DNA of 64,000 nucleotides. Origin: Musa acuminata AAA Group. Lineage: Eukaryota; Streptophyta; Magnoliopsida; Zingiberales; Musaceae. The translations under genes were made by a program, and so were the position numbers. The notes under the pieces are model-generated. The model searched no databases. It was given only the letters and a program-made list of their open reading frames with translations, and was not told where the DNA came from. The stretch is taken from the NCBI RefSeq assembly GCF_036884655.1, contig NC_088345.1:22100501-22164500 (forward strand), written 5' to 3'. Below are positions 24,360 to 34,698 of the stretch, in pieces (position 1 is the first letter of the stretch; each line of letters starts with the position of its first letter).

Positions 24360-24690
24360 ATTCATAATGGGGTGCTCCGGTATTAGTTAAAAAGATAGAG
24401 GGAACATTGAGGCTTTGTATTGATTATGGACAGTTGAATTAGGTGACCATCAAAAAATGAATATTCTCTAAAGTGACGACTTATTTGATTAACTGCAATA
24501 TGCACAAGTATTTTCAAAGATTGATTGAAGGTCGGGTTACCATCTATTGAGGATCAAGAAGGAGAATAATTCGGTCACTCATGGATAATTGTGTAATTGT
24601 ATTATATTGATGAAACTATTTAAGAGCAGGAGGAGGAAATAAAGATATCATAAACCTCATCTTTTCATCGATTGAGATCAATTTAGAGGA
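24360..24690 (+). pseudogene. Ty3/gypsy reverse-transcriptase remnant
   Basis: Broken frames give the signature order of gypsy RT: a GAPVL-VKK-like stretch (from about 24370), GTLRLCIDYGQLN (about 24400-24438), VTIKK, a DDLFDQLQ-like word with stops, VFSKID (about 24510-24527), GYH-LRIKK, and a YIDE remnant of the YIDD site (about 24605). The spacing is compressed and there are several stops. Gag, protease, RNase H and integrase are missing: the whole internal region is 592 bp. Confidence 0.8.
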
Positions 24691-24703
24691 CTAAATTTCT
24701 TTT

Positions 24704-24716
24704 AAGGAGGGGAGAG
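24704..24716 (+). other. G polypurine tract
   Basis: AAGGAGGGGAGAG directly before the LTR start TGTAATATCC. Confidence 0.8.
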
Positions 24717-26938
24717 TGTAATATCCCTCACTTTTGAAAATTATTAATAAGGATTTGTATGTAAATTGGAGAACATATATGTGAATATAGAAATTTCAAG
24801 GACTAAACTGTTAAGTTGCAAAAATAAAAAAAATAAAGAAAATCGAAAATTTCGGTTTTATCCCACTCCCTCCCACGCTCTCTCTGTTTCTTCGGGAGCG
24901 GTGGGGCGTGGGGAGCAGAAGAAGAGAAGTTGAGGGAGAAGAGAAGAAAAGAAGAAGAAGTGGGAAAAGAAGAGAGGAGTAAGAAGAGGGAAAAGAAGAG
25001 AATAAAAAAAGAAGAAGAAGAAGAAGAGAGGGAAGATGGAGAGGAGAGAGAGAGAGGCAGCAGCTGCAGCTAGGGCTGCAGCACCTCTGTTTCCCACAGG
25101 TGGAAACAAAGGAGAGGATGTGTGGGGCGTTGGGGAGGAGAAGGGAAGAAGAAGACGAAGAAGAAGAAGAAGAAGAAGAAGAAGAAGAAGAAGAAGAGAG
25201 GAGGATAGCTGTGGCAAGGCTGTAGCGAGGAGGTGTGTGGCATTGGGGAGGAAAAGGGAAGAGGAGAAGAAGAGAAGGAGAAGAAGAGGGAAAATAGAGG
25301 GAAGAGGGAGAGGAGCGAGAGGTGGCAGCAGCTAGGGCTGCAGCACCTCTGTTTCCTGCATGTGGAAACAGAGGAGAGGTGTAGGGCGTTCGAAGAGGAG
25401 AAGAAGAAGAAGAGGAAGAGAAGAGGAAGAGGAAGCAGGAAAAGAGGTTGTGATACCTCTGTTTCCTGCAGAGGAAACAGAGGAGATGGTGTGTGTGACG
25501 CCGGGGAGGAGGAGGGAAGAAGAAGAGGAGAAGAAGAAGAGAAGGGAAAGGAGGAGCTGCGGCTGCGGCGGTGGAAGCTGCAGCTGGAAGAGAAGGAGAG
25601 GAAGAGATGGTGAGGAAGAAGAGAAGAAGTAGAAGCGGGTGAAGGGGCAGCACCTCTATTTCCTTTAGGAGGAAACAGAGGAAAGGAGGTGCTATTTGTC
25701 GGCGAGAAGAAGGGGAGGAAGGAGAAGAAGAGAAGAAGAAGAAAGGAAGGAGAAAGAAGGGGAGAAGGGAAAGAAGTAGCTGCGGCGGCGACTGTGGCAG
25801 CTGCAGCTATGGCAGGGAAAGAGGAAGAGGAAGGAAGAAGGGCAGGAGAGGAAGAAGAGAAGGGGAAGAAGGGGCTGCGGCTGCGGCGATGGCAGCTACA
25901 GTTGGAAGAGAAGAAGGAGAGGAAGATGAGCAGGGGAGGAAGAAGAGGCTGTGGCCGTGGCTAAGGCTGCGACTGCAATAGTGCAGTTGGGAAAGAAGAG
26001 AAGGAAAGGAAGAAGAAGAGAAAGGAAGAAGGGAAGGAGAGGAAGAAGAGAAGGGGAAGAAGGGACTGCGGCTGTAGCAATGGCAGCTGCAGTTGGAAGA
26101 GAAGAAGGAGAGGAAGATGAGAAGGGGAGGAAGAAGAGGCTGTGGCCGTGGCTAAGGCTGCGACTGCAGCAGTGCAGCTGGGAAAGAAGAGAAGGAAAGG
26201 AAGAAGAAGAGAAAGGAAAAGGGAAGAAGTGAGGAAGAGGAGAAGGGGAGGCAGCTGCGGCAGTGGCAGCTGCATCTGGAAGAGAAGGAGAGGAAATAGA
26301 GCAGGGGAGGAAGAAGAGGCTGAGGGTGTGGTGGCTGCGGCCGTGGCTGGGACTGCGACTACCCTTGCAACTACGACGTTGGTTGCGGTAGCTGCGGCAG
26401 CGGTGGTGGCTGCAGTAGCTACTTTTGGGAAAGAGAAAGAAAGAAAAACGAAAAAAAAAGGGGGTCGTCGTCGTGATTGCGGCTGCGGTAGTGGCGGCTA
26501 TGTCTGCGGCAGCTGTGTTTGGGAAAGAAAGAGTAGGAACGAGAGAAGGGAGGAAGGTAGTGTGGTGGAAGGGGCTGCTACTGTGGCAGCGGCAGCGTCG
26601 GTGGCTGTGGCAGCTACATTTGGGAAAAAAAAAAGAAGGAATGAGAGTAAGAGAGAGCAGGTGACTGTGCCTCGATGTTCGGCACGTGGTGTAGTTGCGA
26701 GGAAAGAAAGAAAATGAGTGCACAAAACGAAACAGGGAGGGGATGGAGGAAAAGTAGAAAATAATTCGATTGTACACCTTCTTCAAATCTTTGGACCAAA
26801 ACATTCAAAAGGAAAGTTTCCCAATCGTTTCTCCTGTAATTATTCTAATCTTTCCTATTGCAAGTATCCTGATCTTTCCTCAATACAATTTTATCTCTAC
26901 ATTTGCTTTGAATATGAAGAACTTTGAATTGTTCTAGC
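24717..26938 (+). repeat. G 3' LTR segment 1
   Basis: Intact LTR start, then a short unique part (24717-24895) and the GA-rich module. Four CCTCTGTTTCC hairpins lie at 25084-25112, 25346-25374, 25456-25483 and 25653-25681. A GGCTGCGGC-rich part and the start of the AT-rich body follow. Cut at 26938 by S. Confidence 0.88.
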
Positions 26939-27467
26939 TGTTGAATCTCGGATTTTGATGATGAAGTCAATTGTCATTTGTTATCTAATCTATGTGTTGA
27001 GATAAGTGTGCAGGATTAACTACGATGAGAGTAAGACAAGCAGCAGGTGTTGCGCCGGAGTCAAGATCATGATCACGTTGGGAGTTCGAGAGTTCGACGG
27101 AAGTTCGGACGGTCGTCGGAGGTTCAGCGAGAACAGATCCGAGAAGTCCAGAAGCTTGCCAAGCGAAGCTCGTCGGAACTCGCCAAGTGGATCGTCGCAA
27201 AGTCCAGGAGTATGCCGGATGTCCGCAGAAGGATCACCGAGGGTTTATCGGATGATCGACGGAAGTTCGCCGAAAACTCGCCGGAAGAAGCGATTGACGC
27301 ATCGGAGCATAGCTGCAGAAGTTGTCTTAGAGTTAATCATAGTTAGCACGATGATTAAGCTTGAAAATGGGAGGTGATCCCATTAGCTTAATCTTGGGGC
27401 AATTGGGCCCCTGAAAAGATTCAAATTGGGCCGAATGGAGCAAACCATTCGGACCCTGATTGCACCA

Positions 27468-27985
27468 GGCGGTGCAACCGCCTAGGCCAGGAGGTGCAAC
27501 CGCTAGGGCTGCGAGGCTGGGCGGTGCAACCGCCCCAGCCAAGAGGTGCAACCGCCCAGGGCTCAGTCTCCAAGCGAGACTGGGCGGTGCAACCTCCTCT
27601 GTCAAGAGGTAGCACCGCCAGAGCTCAAGTTTCGAGCTCTGCCAAGAGGTGCAAACATCGAGCTCGGTCTTCGAGCTCTGGCAGAGAGGTGCAACCTCTT
27701 TGGACAGGAGATGCATCGCTTGAGCTCGGTCTTCGAGCTCTGGCAGAGAGGTGCAACCTCCTCTGGCAGAGAGGTGCAACCACCTCTGGCAGAGAAGGTG
27801 CATCAGCCTGAGCTCAGTTTTGAGCTCTGCCAGGTGATGCAACCACCGAGCTCAGACTTCGAGCTCTGCCAGGCGATGCAACCACTGAGCTCAGTCTTCG
27901 AGCTCTGGCAGAGAGGTGCAATCGCCTAAGCTCAGTCTTCGAGCTCTGCCAGGCGGTGCCACCTCTCCAGTCAAGAGGTGCAACC
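27468..27985 (+). repeat. U3 palindrome array of S 5' LTR
   Basis: Tandem units built from GGCGGTGCAACCGCC (arms GGCGGT/ACCGCC) and, further right, GAGCTC...GAGCTC inverted repeats joined by GGCAGAGAGGTGCAACC. Unit number differs from the 3' LTR array (35228-35757). Confidence 0.85.
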
Positions 27986-28048
27986 GCCTGATCCCGGAAT
28001 TCCGGGATTTGATCGTTTTGAGCTCCAAATTTGAATTGGGTTGGGGCC

Positions 28049-28056
28049 TATAAATA
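28049..28056 (+). promoter_or_regulatory. TATA box of S 5' LTR
   Basis: TATAAATA in GGGGCCTATAAATACCCC, 41 bp after the 18-bp palindrome; predicted core promoter for the element transcript. Confidence 0.7.
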
Positions 28057-28589
28057 CCCCACCCATTCAACACTAAAAAGATATAGATCCACACCAAATT
28101 CTTGATCTTTTCAGTGATTCTAAGAGCTCAAATTTGTGTAAAGTCCTAAAGTTCTCCTCCTTCTGTTCTTCAAGTCTTGAGTTGTAAAGAGAGGAGAGAA
28201 AGGATCAGTAAAGGTTGTCTCCTGAGCCTGTCAAAAGGAGAGAAACTGTAAAAGGGCAGTTAGCCTTCGCCCATTGAAGGAAGGCAGCTAGTTGACGTCG
28301 GTAACCTCGTCGGAGGAGGAAGCCAAAAGTGGAGTAGGTCAAGACTGACCGAACCACTCTAAATCTCTGGTTTGCTTTTACCTTGAGCACTTTATCATTA
28401 CTGCAAACCTCCTACATTGCTACTGCCCTCTGCGCCTTTACGAACGAGTTTCTAAGCTTTGATCTTTCAGAATCTGCATTCAAACGTAAATCGTGTTTTC
28501 GTACAATCTTCACACTGCAGTTTACGCTTACATTCGGATTCCATTTATAACTGCAAATTGCTTTCTACGTAAAATGCTTTTCAAGGCTC

Positions 28590-28955
28590 AAAACTACTTT
28601 TAGACGCAAAACTACATTTAGACGTAAAATTACGTTTAGACGTAAAACTGCGTTTAGACGCAAAACTGCGTTTAAACGTAAAACTGCGTTTAGACGTAAA
28701 ACTGCGTTTAGACGTAAAACTGCGTTTAGACGCAAAACAACGTTTAGACGTAAAACTGCGTTTAGACGTAAAACTACGTTTTGACGTAAAACTGCGTTTG
28801 AACGTAAAACTGCGTTTAGACGTAAAACTGCGTTTAGACGCAAACTGCGCTTAGACGCAAACTGTGCTTAGACGCAAACTGCGCTTAGACGCAAACTGTG
28901 TTTAGACGCAAACTGCGCTTAGACGCAAAACTGCGCTTAGACGCAAACTGCACTA
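28590..28955 (+). repeat. 18/17-bp tandem array in S 5' LTR leader
   Basis: First sub-array: units of TTTAGACGTAAAACTGCG (18 bp) to about 28840. Second: units of CGCTTAGACGCAAACTG (17 bp) to about 28955. There are no unique spacers between units, so it is not a CRISPR array; a minus-strand frame through it is only a repeat translation. Confidence 0.92.
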
Positions 28956-29078
28956 TGATTCTGCTTTTATATCGAAATCATTTTTTATCGGACGAACGCA
29001 GCTTTAGCTTTTAAATTGCTGTAAGATTTCCGCTGCACTAATTCACCCCCCCCCCTCTTAGTGCTCTTGATCCTAACA

Positions 29079-29092
29079 ATTGGTATCAGAGC
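29079..29092 (+). other. S primer-binding site
   Basis: ATTGGTATCAGAGC right after CCTAACA; exact initiator-Met tRNA complement TGGTATCAGAGC. Confidence 0.92.
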
Positions 29093-29128
29093 AAGGTTAA
29101 CTCTCTAAAGGATTAAAACCCAAGAGAG

Positions 29129-30712
29129 ATGGCATACGCCGGAAACCAAGAGGGGCATTCTATTACACGTCCACCCATGTTCAGTGGAATGGACTACACC
29201 TACTGGAAGACCCGAATGAGGATCTTTCTTATTTCTATGGATTTTGAACTGTGGAACCTTGTTGAAAACGGATTTTCAAAGTCTTCTCTTCCAATGATCG
29301 ATTGGAATGAGTTGGAAAAGAAGGCTTTCGCTCTTAATGCAAAGGCTATGAATGCCTTATTTTGCGCACTTGATAAAAACGAGTTTAATCGTGTTTCAAC
29401 TTGCGAAACTGCATTTGATATTTGGCACACACTTGAAGTGACCCACAAGGGCACAAGTAGAGTGAAAGAGTCAAAAATCAATCTGTTGCTGCATTCTTTT
29501 GAACTTTTCCGAATGAAACCGAGTGAAACCATTGGCGACATGTTTACCCGTTTCACGGATGTCGTCAACGGTCTAAAAGGACTCGGAAAAAGTTTTTCGG
29601 ATTTTGAACTCGTAAATAAAATACTAAGATCCCTTCCTAAAAGTTGGGATCCTAAAGTCACTGCCATTCAAGAGGCAAAAGATCTGCGCAACTTCCCTCT
29701 TGAAGAACTAATCGGGTCATTAATGACCTACGAAATGACTTGCAAAGCTCATGAAGAGCAAGAAGACATCCTTCCAAAGAACAGGAAGGATATGGCACTT
29801 AAAACTTCTGAATGCCACTTGAGAGAAAACTCAAGTGATGAGGACTGTGATGATGACTTAGCACTTTTGACAAAAAAGTTTAAGAAATTCTTCAAAAGAA
29901 ACAAGTTTAAAAACGATGTGAAAAATAAACTTGAATCCAAGAAGGACCAAGTGATCTGCTACGAATGTAAAAAGCCGGGACACTATAAGAATGATTGTCC
30001 CCAAGTCAAAAGAAGAACATCAAAGAAGAAGGCTCTTCAAGCAACATGGGATGACTCGAGCGCATCTGAAGAAGAGGAGTCCAACACCGAGCAAGTTGCT
30101 CATTACGCCTTAATGGCTATCGGAGAGGAGGTAACGGATTTATTAGATGCTGATTTATCTTTCGATGAATTATCAAATGCCTTCCATGATTTATTTGATG
30201 AATGCAAAGTTATAAATAGAAAATACAAATTGCTAAAAAAGGTACATGATAGTCTTACTTGTGATTTTAATAAGTTAAAAATCGAATATCATGATAGTTT
30301 AAATTCATGTATAAAATGTCATGATCTAGAAATCTGTCAAAAAGAAAACTTGCTACTCAAGGACACCTTGAAGAAATTCGAGGTTGGTAGCAAGTCATTA
30401 AACATGATCCTTACAAACAAGGGTCATGCTCCCAAAAGAAGTGGGATTGGATTTGTGAGGAGTCCTCACCAAAATCCAACTACCTTTGTAAAAGGCCCCA
30501 TCTTACATGTTCAACACCAAACCAAGTGCAACTTTTGTTGCAAATCTGGACACAAGACACATTGTTGTCCATTCAAGAAAATAAGTCCAAACAAATTGAT
30601 ATGGGTTCCTAAAGGAACCATGACAAATTCTATGCAACCTGATAAAAAATGTAGATCTATTTGTGAGGGACCCAAAAGCAAATGGGTACCTAAACATCAT
30701 CCTTTCTTGTAG
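29129..30712 (+). CDS. gag: Gag (capsid/nucleocapsid) of element S
   Basis: 527 codons, first ATG after the PBS leader. Forms the virus-like particle and binds the element RNA. The N-terminal half (about 15-200) is the copia Gag core: [64 protein letters not shown]. Two CCHC knuckles are present: C277, C280, H285, C290 ([14 protein letters not shown]) and C467, C470, H475, C480 ([14 protein letters not shown]). An acidic hinge (about 308-322) and a Leu/Lys-rich, coiled-coil-like part (about 345-420) lie between them. The frame ends at UAG 30710-30712; pol follows in the same frame. Two knuckles and no break suggest a functional Gag. Confidence 0.93.
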   Translation: MAYAGNQEGHSITRPPMFSGMDYTYWKTRMRIFLISMDFELWNLVENGFSKSSLPMIDWNELEKKAFALNAKAMNALFCALDKNEFNRVSTCETAFDIWHTLEVTHKGTSRVKESKINLLLHSFELFRMKPSETIGDMFTRFTDVVNGLKGLGKSFSDFELVNKILRSLPKSWDPKVTAIQEAKDLRNFPLEELIGSLMTYEMTCKAHEEQEDILPKNRKDMALKTSECHLRENSSDEDCDDDLALLTKKFKKFFKRNKFKNDVKNKLESKKDQVICYECKKPGHYKNDCPQVKRRTSKKKALQATWDDSSASEEEESNTEQVAHYALMAIGEEVTDLLDADLSFDELSNAFHDLFDECKVINRKYKLLKKVHDSLTCDFNKLKIEYHDSLNSCIKCHDLEICQKENLLLKDTLKKFEVGSKSLNMILTNKGHAPKRSGIGFVRSPHQNPTTFVKGPILHVQHQTKCNFCCKSGHKTHCCPFKKISPNKLIWVPKGTMTNSMQPDKKCRSICEGPKSKWVPKHHPFL

Positions 30713-33700
30713 AAAACTAAACCATCGCAAGCTAGGAGCAAGAGATGGTACCTTGACAGTGGATGCTCAAGGCATATGACCGGAGATTCATCCCAATTCT
30801 CTAAGCTCTCTAGCATAAACGAAGGATATGTCACCTTCGGAGACAACAACAAGGGTAAAATCATTGGCAAAGGAACCATAGGTAACAAATCCAACTTTTC
30901 TATTGAAAATGTTTTGCTAGTTGATGGTCTAAAACATAACCTCCTGAGCATTAGTCAATTGTGTGATAAAGGATATATTATCAGATTTGAATCTAATGCT
31001 TGCGTCATTGAAAAACCTCACAAAAACATATCTATGATTGCATTAAAACAAAATAACGTATACAATATTGACATCAATGATTTATGTAATGAAACATGTT
31101 TTTCTGCTTTAAATGAGAATGCTTGGATATGGCACAGAAGATTAGGTCATGCTAGCATGAAGCTAATCACTCAAATATCATCCAAAGAACTTGTAAGAGG
31201 AATTCCTCATATCAAGTTCATCAAAGATAATGTATGTGATGCCTGCCAATTAGGTAAACAAATTAAGAGTAGCTTCAAATCTAAAAATCAAGTAAGCACC
31301 TCTAGGCCCTTACAATTGATCCATATGGACTTGTTCGGACCCATCTCCACATCAAGCCTAGGAGGTAGCAAATACGCTTTTGTCATCATAGATGACTATA
31401 GCAGATACACATGGACTTACTTTTTAAAACAGAAAAGTGAATGCCTTAGATCTTTTACCAAGTTTTGCAAACTCGTTCAGAATGAGAAAGGTTCTATGAT
31501 TTCGTCAATTAGAAGTGATCATGGTGGTGAATTTCAAAACCATGATTTCCAAGAATTTTGTGAACTCAATGGATACAACCATAATTTCTCTACTCCTAGA
31601 AACCCTCAACAAAATGGAGTTGTAGAAAGAAAAAATCGAAATTTACAAGTAATGGCAAGAACCATGTTGAATGAACATAACCTACCCAAATATTTTTGGG
31701 CCGAAGCCGTAAATACTGCATGCTACATCTTAAATAGAGTTCTAGTGAGACCTCTACTAACCAAAACTCCCTATGAGTTATGGAACAATAAAAAACCCAA
31801 TGTTTCATATTTCAAAGTCTTTGGGTGTAAGTGTTTTATCTTGAATGAAAAAGACAACTTAGGAAAATTTGATGCTAAATCCGATGAAGGAATCTTTCTT
31901 GGTTATTCTACAGTTTCTAAAGCCTTTCGTATCTTTAATAAAAGAACTCTAATTATTGAAGAATCCATTCATGTTGTTTTCAATGAGACTTCTGAAATCA
32001 CGAAAAATGATCTTGACGATGATGTTAATTTTGATTCTTTAAATTTAAACGAGACTCCGTCTCCAACTAGCAACTTGGATGCATCCACTTCTCAGATTCC
32101 CTTACCCAAGGATTGGAAGTATGTAGATGCTCATCCTAAGGAGCTAATCTTAGGAGACACATCAAAGGGAGTTCAAACACGATCTTCTCTTAAAACCTTT
32201 TGTGCAAATACCGCCTTTCTCTCCCAAATTGAACCCAAATGCGTTGATGAAGCCATGAAAGATGATTCATGGATTATCGCAATGCAAGATGAATTAAATC
32301 AATTTGAGAGAAATGAAGTGTGGAAGCTTGTTCCTAGGCCAAATGATCATCTAGTTATTGGTACTAAATGGGTCTTCAGAAACAAGAAAAATGAAAATGG
32401 TATCGTGGTTAGAAACAAGGCTAGATTAGTGGCCAAAGGTTTCAACCAAGAAGAAGGTATCGATTACGAAGAAACCTTCGCTCCTGTGGCACGATTGGAA
32501 GCCATAAGGATGCTCCTTGCCTACGCTAGCAGTAATAATTTTAAGTTGTTTCAAATGGATGTTAAAAGCGCCTTTCTTAATGGCTTTATTTCCGAAGAAG
32601 TCTATGTTGAACAACCTCCTGGATTTAAAAATAATAGTCTCCCTAATCATGTGTTTAGATTAACTAAAGCTCTCTATGGTTTAAAACAAGCTCCTAGGGC
32701 TTGGTATGAGAGACTTAGTTCTTTTCTTATTGAAAATAATTTTATAAAAGGCAAGGTTGATACTACATTATTCATCAAGAACTTTGAAAATAATTGTCTC
32801 ATTGTTCAAATTTATGTTGATGATATTATCTTTGGTTCTACAAATGAATCTCTTTGTGAATCCTTTGCGAAAACTATGAGTCGTGAATTCGAAATGAGTC
32901 TAATGGGAGAGTTAACATTCTTCTTAGGCCTACAAATCAAACAACTAAGCAATGGCATCTTTATTAGTCAAACCAAATATGCTGTGAGTTTGCTAAAGAA
33001 GTTCAAAATGAATAATTCAAAAGCCATTGACACTCCTATGAGCACCTCCACTAAGTTAAAAATTGATGAGAATGGAGAAAGCTTCGATCAAAAAACCTAT
33101 AGGGGTATGATAGGAAGTTTACTTTACCTCACTGCCACCAGACCAGACATCATGTTCAGTGTAGGACTTTGTGCTAGATTTCAATCAGACCCTAAGATAT
33201 CTCATCTCAAAGCAGTCAAAAGAATACTCAGATATCTTAATGGAACTACCAATCTAGGATTATGGTACCCAAAATCAGAAAATTTTGAATTAACAGCTTA
33301 TGCTGATGCGGACTTCGCTGGCTGTAGACTAGACAGAAAAAGCACATCAGGATCATGTCAATTTTTAGGACATGCTCTTGTATCCTGGTCATCTAAGAAA
33401 CAAAACTCGGTTGCTCTATCAACAACCGAAGCTGAATACATTGCAGCAAGTGCATGCTGTGCACAAGTTGTATGGATGAAAAACACTTTAGAAGATTACA
33501 AAGTGAATCTTAAAGATATTCCCATTAAATGTGATAACACAAGTGCAATATGCTTAACTAAAAATCCTATACAACACTCAAGAACAAAACACATTGATAT
33601 TAGACATCACTTTATACGAGATCATGTCACTAATCATGATGTAACCATAGAGTTTATTGATACCAAACATCAACTAGCTGATATCTTCACAAAACCCCTA

Positions 33701-33763
33701 TGTGAAGAACAATTTGATTACATAAGAAGAGAATTAGGAATGTTGATGTGTCCGAATACTTAA
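30713..33763 (+). CDS. pol: Pol (protease-integrase-RT-RNase H) of element S
   Basis: 1016 codons in the gag frame directly after the UAG. The first internal ATG (30776) lies behind the protease site LDSGCSRH, so translation is expected to come through from gag. Numbering from that Met: integrase zinc region H120, H125, C154, C157; integrase core D185, D248, E284 (35 residues between the last two); RT D595 ([12 protein letters not shown]) and YVDD at 680-683; RNase H D844/D846 (AYADADFAG), E885/E887 (TTEAEY) and D920. Ends LMCPNT. All catalytic residues are present. Order integrase before RT makes it Ty1/copia. It cleaves Gag-Pol, copies RNA to DNA and inserts it. Confidence 0.95.
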   Translation, partial: KTKPSQARSKRWYLDSGCSRHMTGDSSQFSKLSSINEGYVTFGDNNKGKIIGKGTIGNKSNFSIENVLLVDGLKHNLLSISQLCDKGYIIRFESNACVIEKPHKNISMIALKQNNVYNIDINDLCNETCFSALNENAWIWHRRLGHASMKLITQISSKELVRGIPHIKFIKDNVCDACQLGKQIKSSFKSKNQVSTSRPLQLIHMDLFGPISTSSLGGSKYAFVIIDDYSRYTWTYFLKQKSECLRSFTKFCKLVQNEKGSMISSIRSDHGGEFQNHDFQEFCELNGYNHNFSTPRNPQQNGVVERKNRNLQVMARTMLNEHNLPKYFWAEAVNTACYILNRVLVRPLLTKTPYELWNNKKPNVSYFKVFGCKCFILNEKDNLGKFDAKSDEGIFLGYSTVSKAFRIFNKRTLIIEESIHVVFNETSEITKNDLDDDVNFDSLNLNETPSPTSNLDASTSQIPLPKDWKYVDAHPKELILGDTSKGVQTRSSLKTFCANTAFLSQIEPKCVDEAMKDDSWIIAMQDELNQFERNEVWKLVPRPNDHLVIGTKWVFRNKKNENGIVVRNKARLVAKGFNQEEGIDYEETFAPVARLEAIRMLLAYASSNNFKLFQMDVKSAFLNGFISEEVYVEQPPGFKNNSLPNHVFRLTKALYGLKQAPRAWYERLSSFLIENNFIKGKVDTTLFIKNFENNCLIVQIYVDDIIFGSTNESLCESFAKTMSREFEMSLMGELTFFLGLQIKQLSNGIFISQTKYAVSLLKKFKMNNSKAIDTPMSTSTKLKIDENGESFDQKTYRGMIGSLLYLTATRPDIMFSVGLCARFQSDPKISHLKAVKRILRYLNGTTNLGLWYPKSENFELTAYADADFAGCRLDRKSTSGSCQFLGHALVSWSSKKQNSVALSTTEAEYIAASACCAQVVWMKNTLEDYKVNLKDIPIKCDNTSAICLTKNPIQHSRTKHIDIRHHFIRDHVTNHDVTIEFIDTKHQLADIFTKPLCEEQFDYIRRELGMLMCPNT

Positions 33764-34685
33764 ACTAGTTAAAATTATTTTTCGGATGTTATTACTATTA
33801 CATGCTTTGACATCGCTTGATCAAATAACATGTTGCAAATTATGTGACAAATATTTTTAACCAAATGCATGTAAGAAGTTCATTTTCGGTTTGTATGCTA
33901 AAAATGGGATGTTCCTGTACACTCTTATGAAAACTTTTTGAAAATTGACTTTCCTCCTTCAAGCAACAAATAATAAAGAGATATTCAAAGAATTATATGT
34001 GTCATGACTTCCTTTATGTGCTTGATAATGCTATCATGCTTTTTGTTGATGACAAAGGGGGAGAAACATATGAATTGATAAACACTATGTCATAGCTGAA
34101 CTGCCATAATCATGTCTATGTCATAGTTGCAAATACTTGAGTGATGCTATAAACAATGTTATAGTTATGCCATCCTTGCATCACCAAGAGATATGTGAAC
34201 ATGTGCTATAGTTTGCATCATGTCTTGATTTGATTATGTCATAGTTGCAAATACTTGAGTGATGCTATAAACAATGTTATAGTTATGTCATCCTTGCATC
34301 ACCAAGAGATATGTGAACATGTGCTATAGTTTGCGTCATGTCTTGATTTGATATTCTATATTGTGAAGAAAATGCAAACTTGCTAGAAAATCTCAAATGT
34401 GTGCATCATGTAAAAAGTCCTTCGTAGCTTTATATGATTACATGATGAATAGTTACAAACACTATCATACAAACTTGATGATGTATGTCATGCCTTGACA
34501 TCATTCTTGAAGAGATACATCATGATGGGCTTCATGATGGGAGCATTGATAAGTTTAACTGATCTAACTTATCAATACGTCACTTGAATTCTTAGGTCTT
34601 GAATTCAAGGTTGACTTATCTCAACTATGGCATATAGATAGGGGGAGTTAAGGACAACTCCTTTATCAATTGATTGTCATCATCA
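33764..34685 (+). other. S non-coding 3' internal region
   Basis: No gene of note. Contains a secondary purine tract (34041-34065), a 118-bp tandem duplication (34117-34234 and 34235-34352, about two mismatches seen), the palindrome CTTGAATTCAAG (near 34600), a GATAGGGGGAGTT word (near 34637) and the left arm of the inverted repeat that brackets the PPT (34667-34688). Confidence 0.8.
34117..34352 (+). repeat. 118-bp tandem duplication
   Basis: Two head-to-tail copies, each starting TATGTCATAGTTGCAAATAC and ending CATGTCTTGATTTGAT. Confidence 0.93.
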
Positions 34686-34698
34686 AAAAGGGGGAGAT
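34686..34698 (+). other. S polypurine tract
   Basis: AAAAGGGGGAGAT-type tract immediately before TGTTGAATCTCGG at 34699. Confidence 0.9.

Larger units (their letters stand above)
26939..29078 (+). repeat. S 5' LTR
   Basis: 2140 bp, TGTTGAATCTCGG...CCTAACA. It contains GGAAGTTCG-type short repeats (27100-27290), a long array of GAGGTGCAACC units with GAGCTC inverted repeats (27468-27985), the 18-bp palindrome ATCCCGGAATTCCGGGAT (27991-28008) and a TATA box. Downstream it has a tandem array of 18- and 17-bp units (about 28590-28955). Confidence 0.95.

Noticed and set aside
24811..26804. 280-aa and 302-aa minus-strand frames plus plus-strand partners
   Set aside because: Same GA-rich LTR module as at 16840-17739; low complexity, overlapping on both strands.
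27006..27377. Frames of 99-123 aa at the LTR start of S (also 34766-35137) that are nearly identical in both copies
   Set aside because: Their similarity follows from LTR identity. They fall in the GGAAGTTCG short-repeat part, upstream of the TATA box.
28565..28843. Minus-strand frame with LRLNAV repeats (also 36337-36615, 48713-48973, 55074-55352)
   Set aside because: Direct product of the 18-bp tandem array; its period of 6 codons keeps the frame open by construction.
28590..28955. CRISPR-like look of the 18/17-bp array
   Set aside because: Units abut without unique spacers, and the context is a plant LTR.
29079..29092. tRNA-Met gene at the TGGTATCAGAGC sites
   Set aside because: Only the 12-14-base primer complement is present; no cloverleaf around it.
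33764..34698. Possible envelope-like gene after pol, as in some SIRE elements
   Set aside because: No open frame of useful length or membrane segment between the pol stop and the PPT in S or A.
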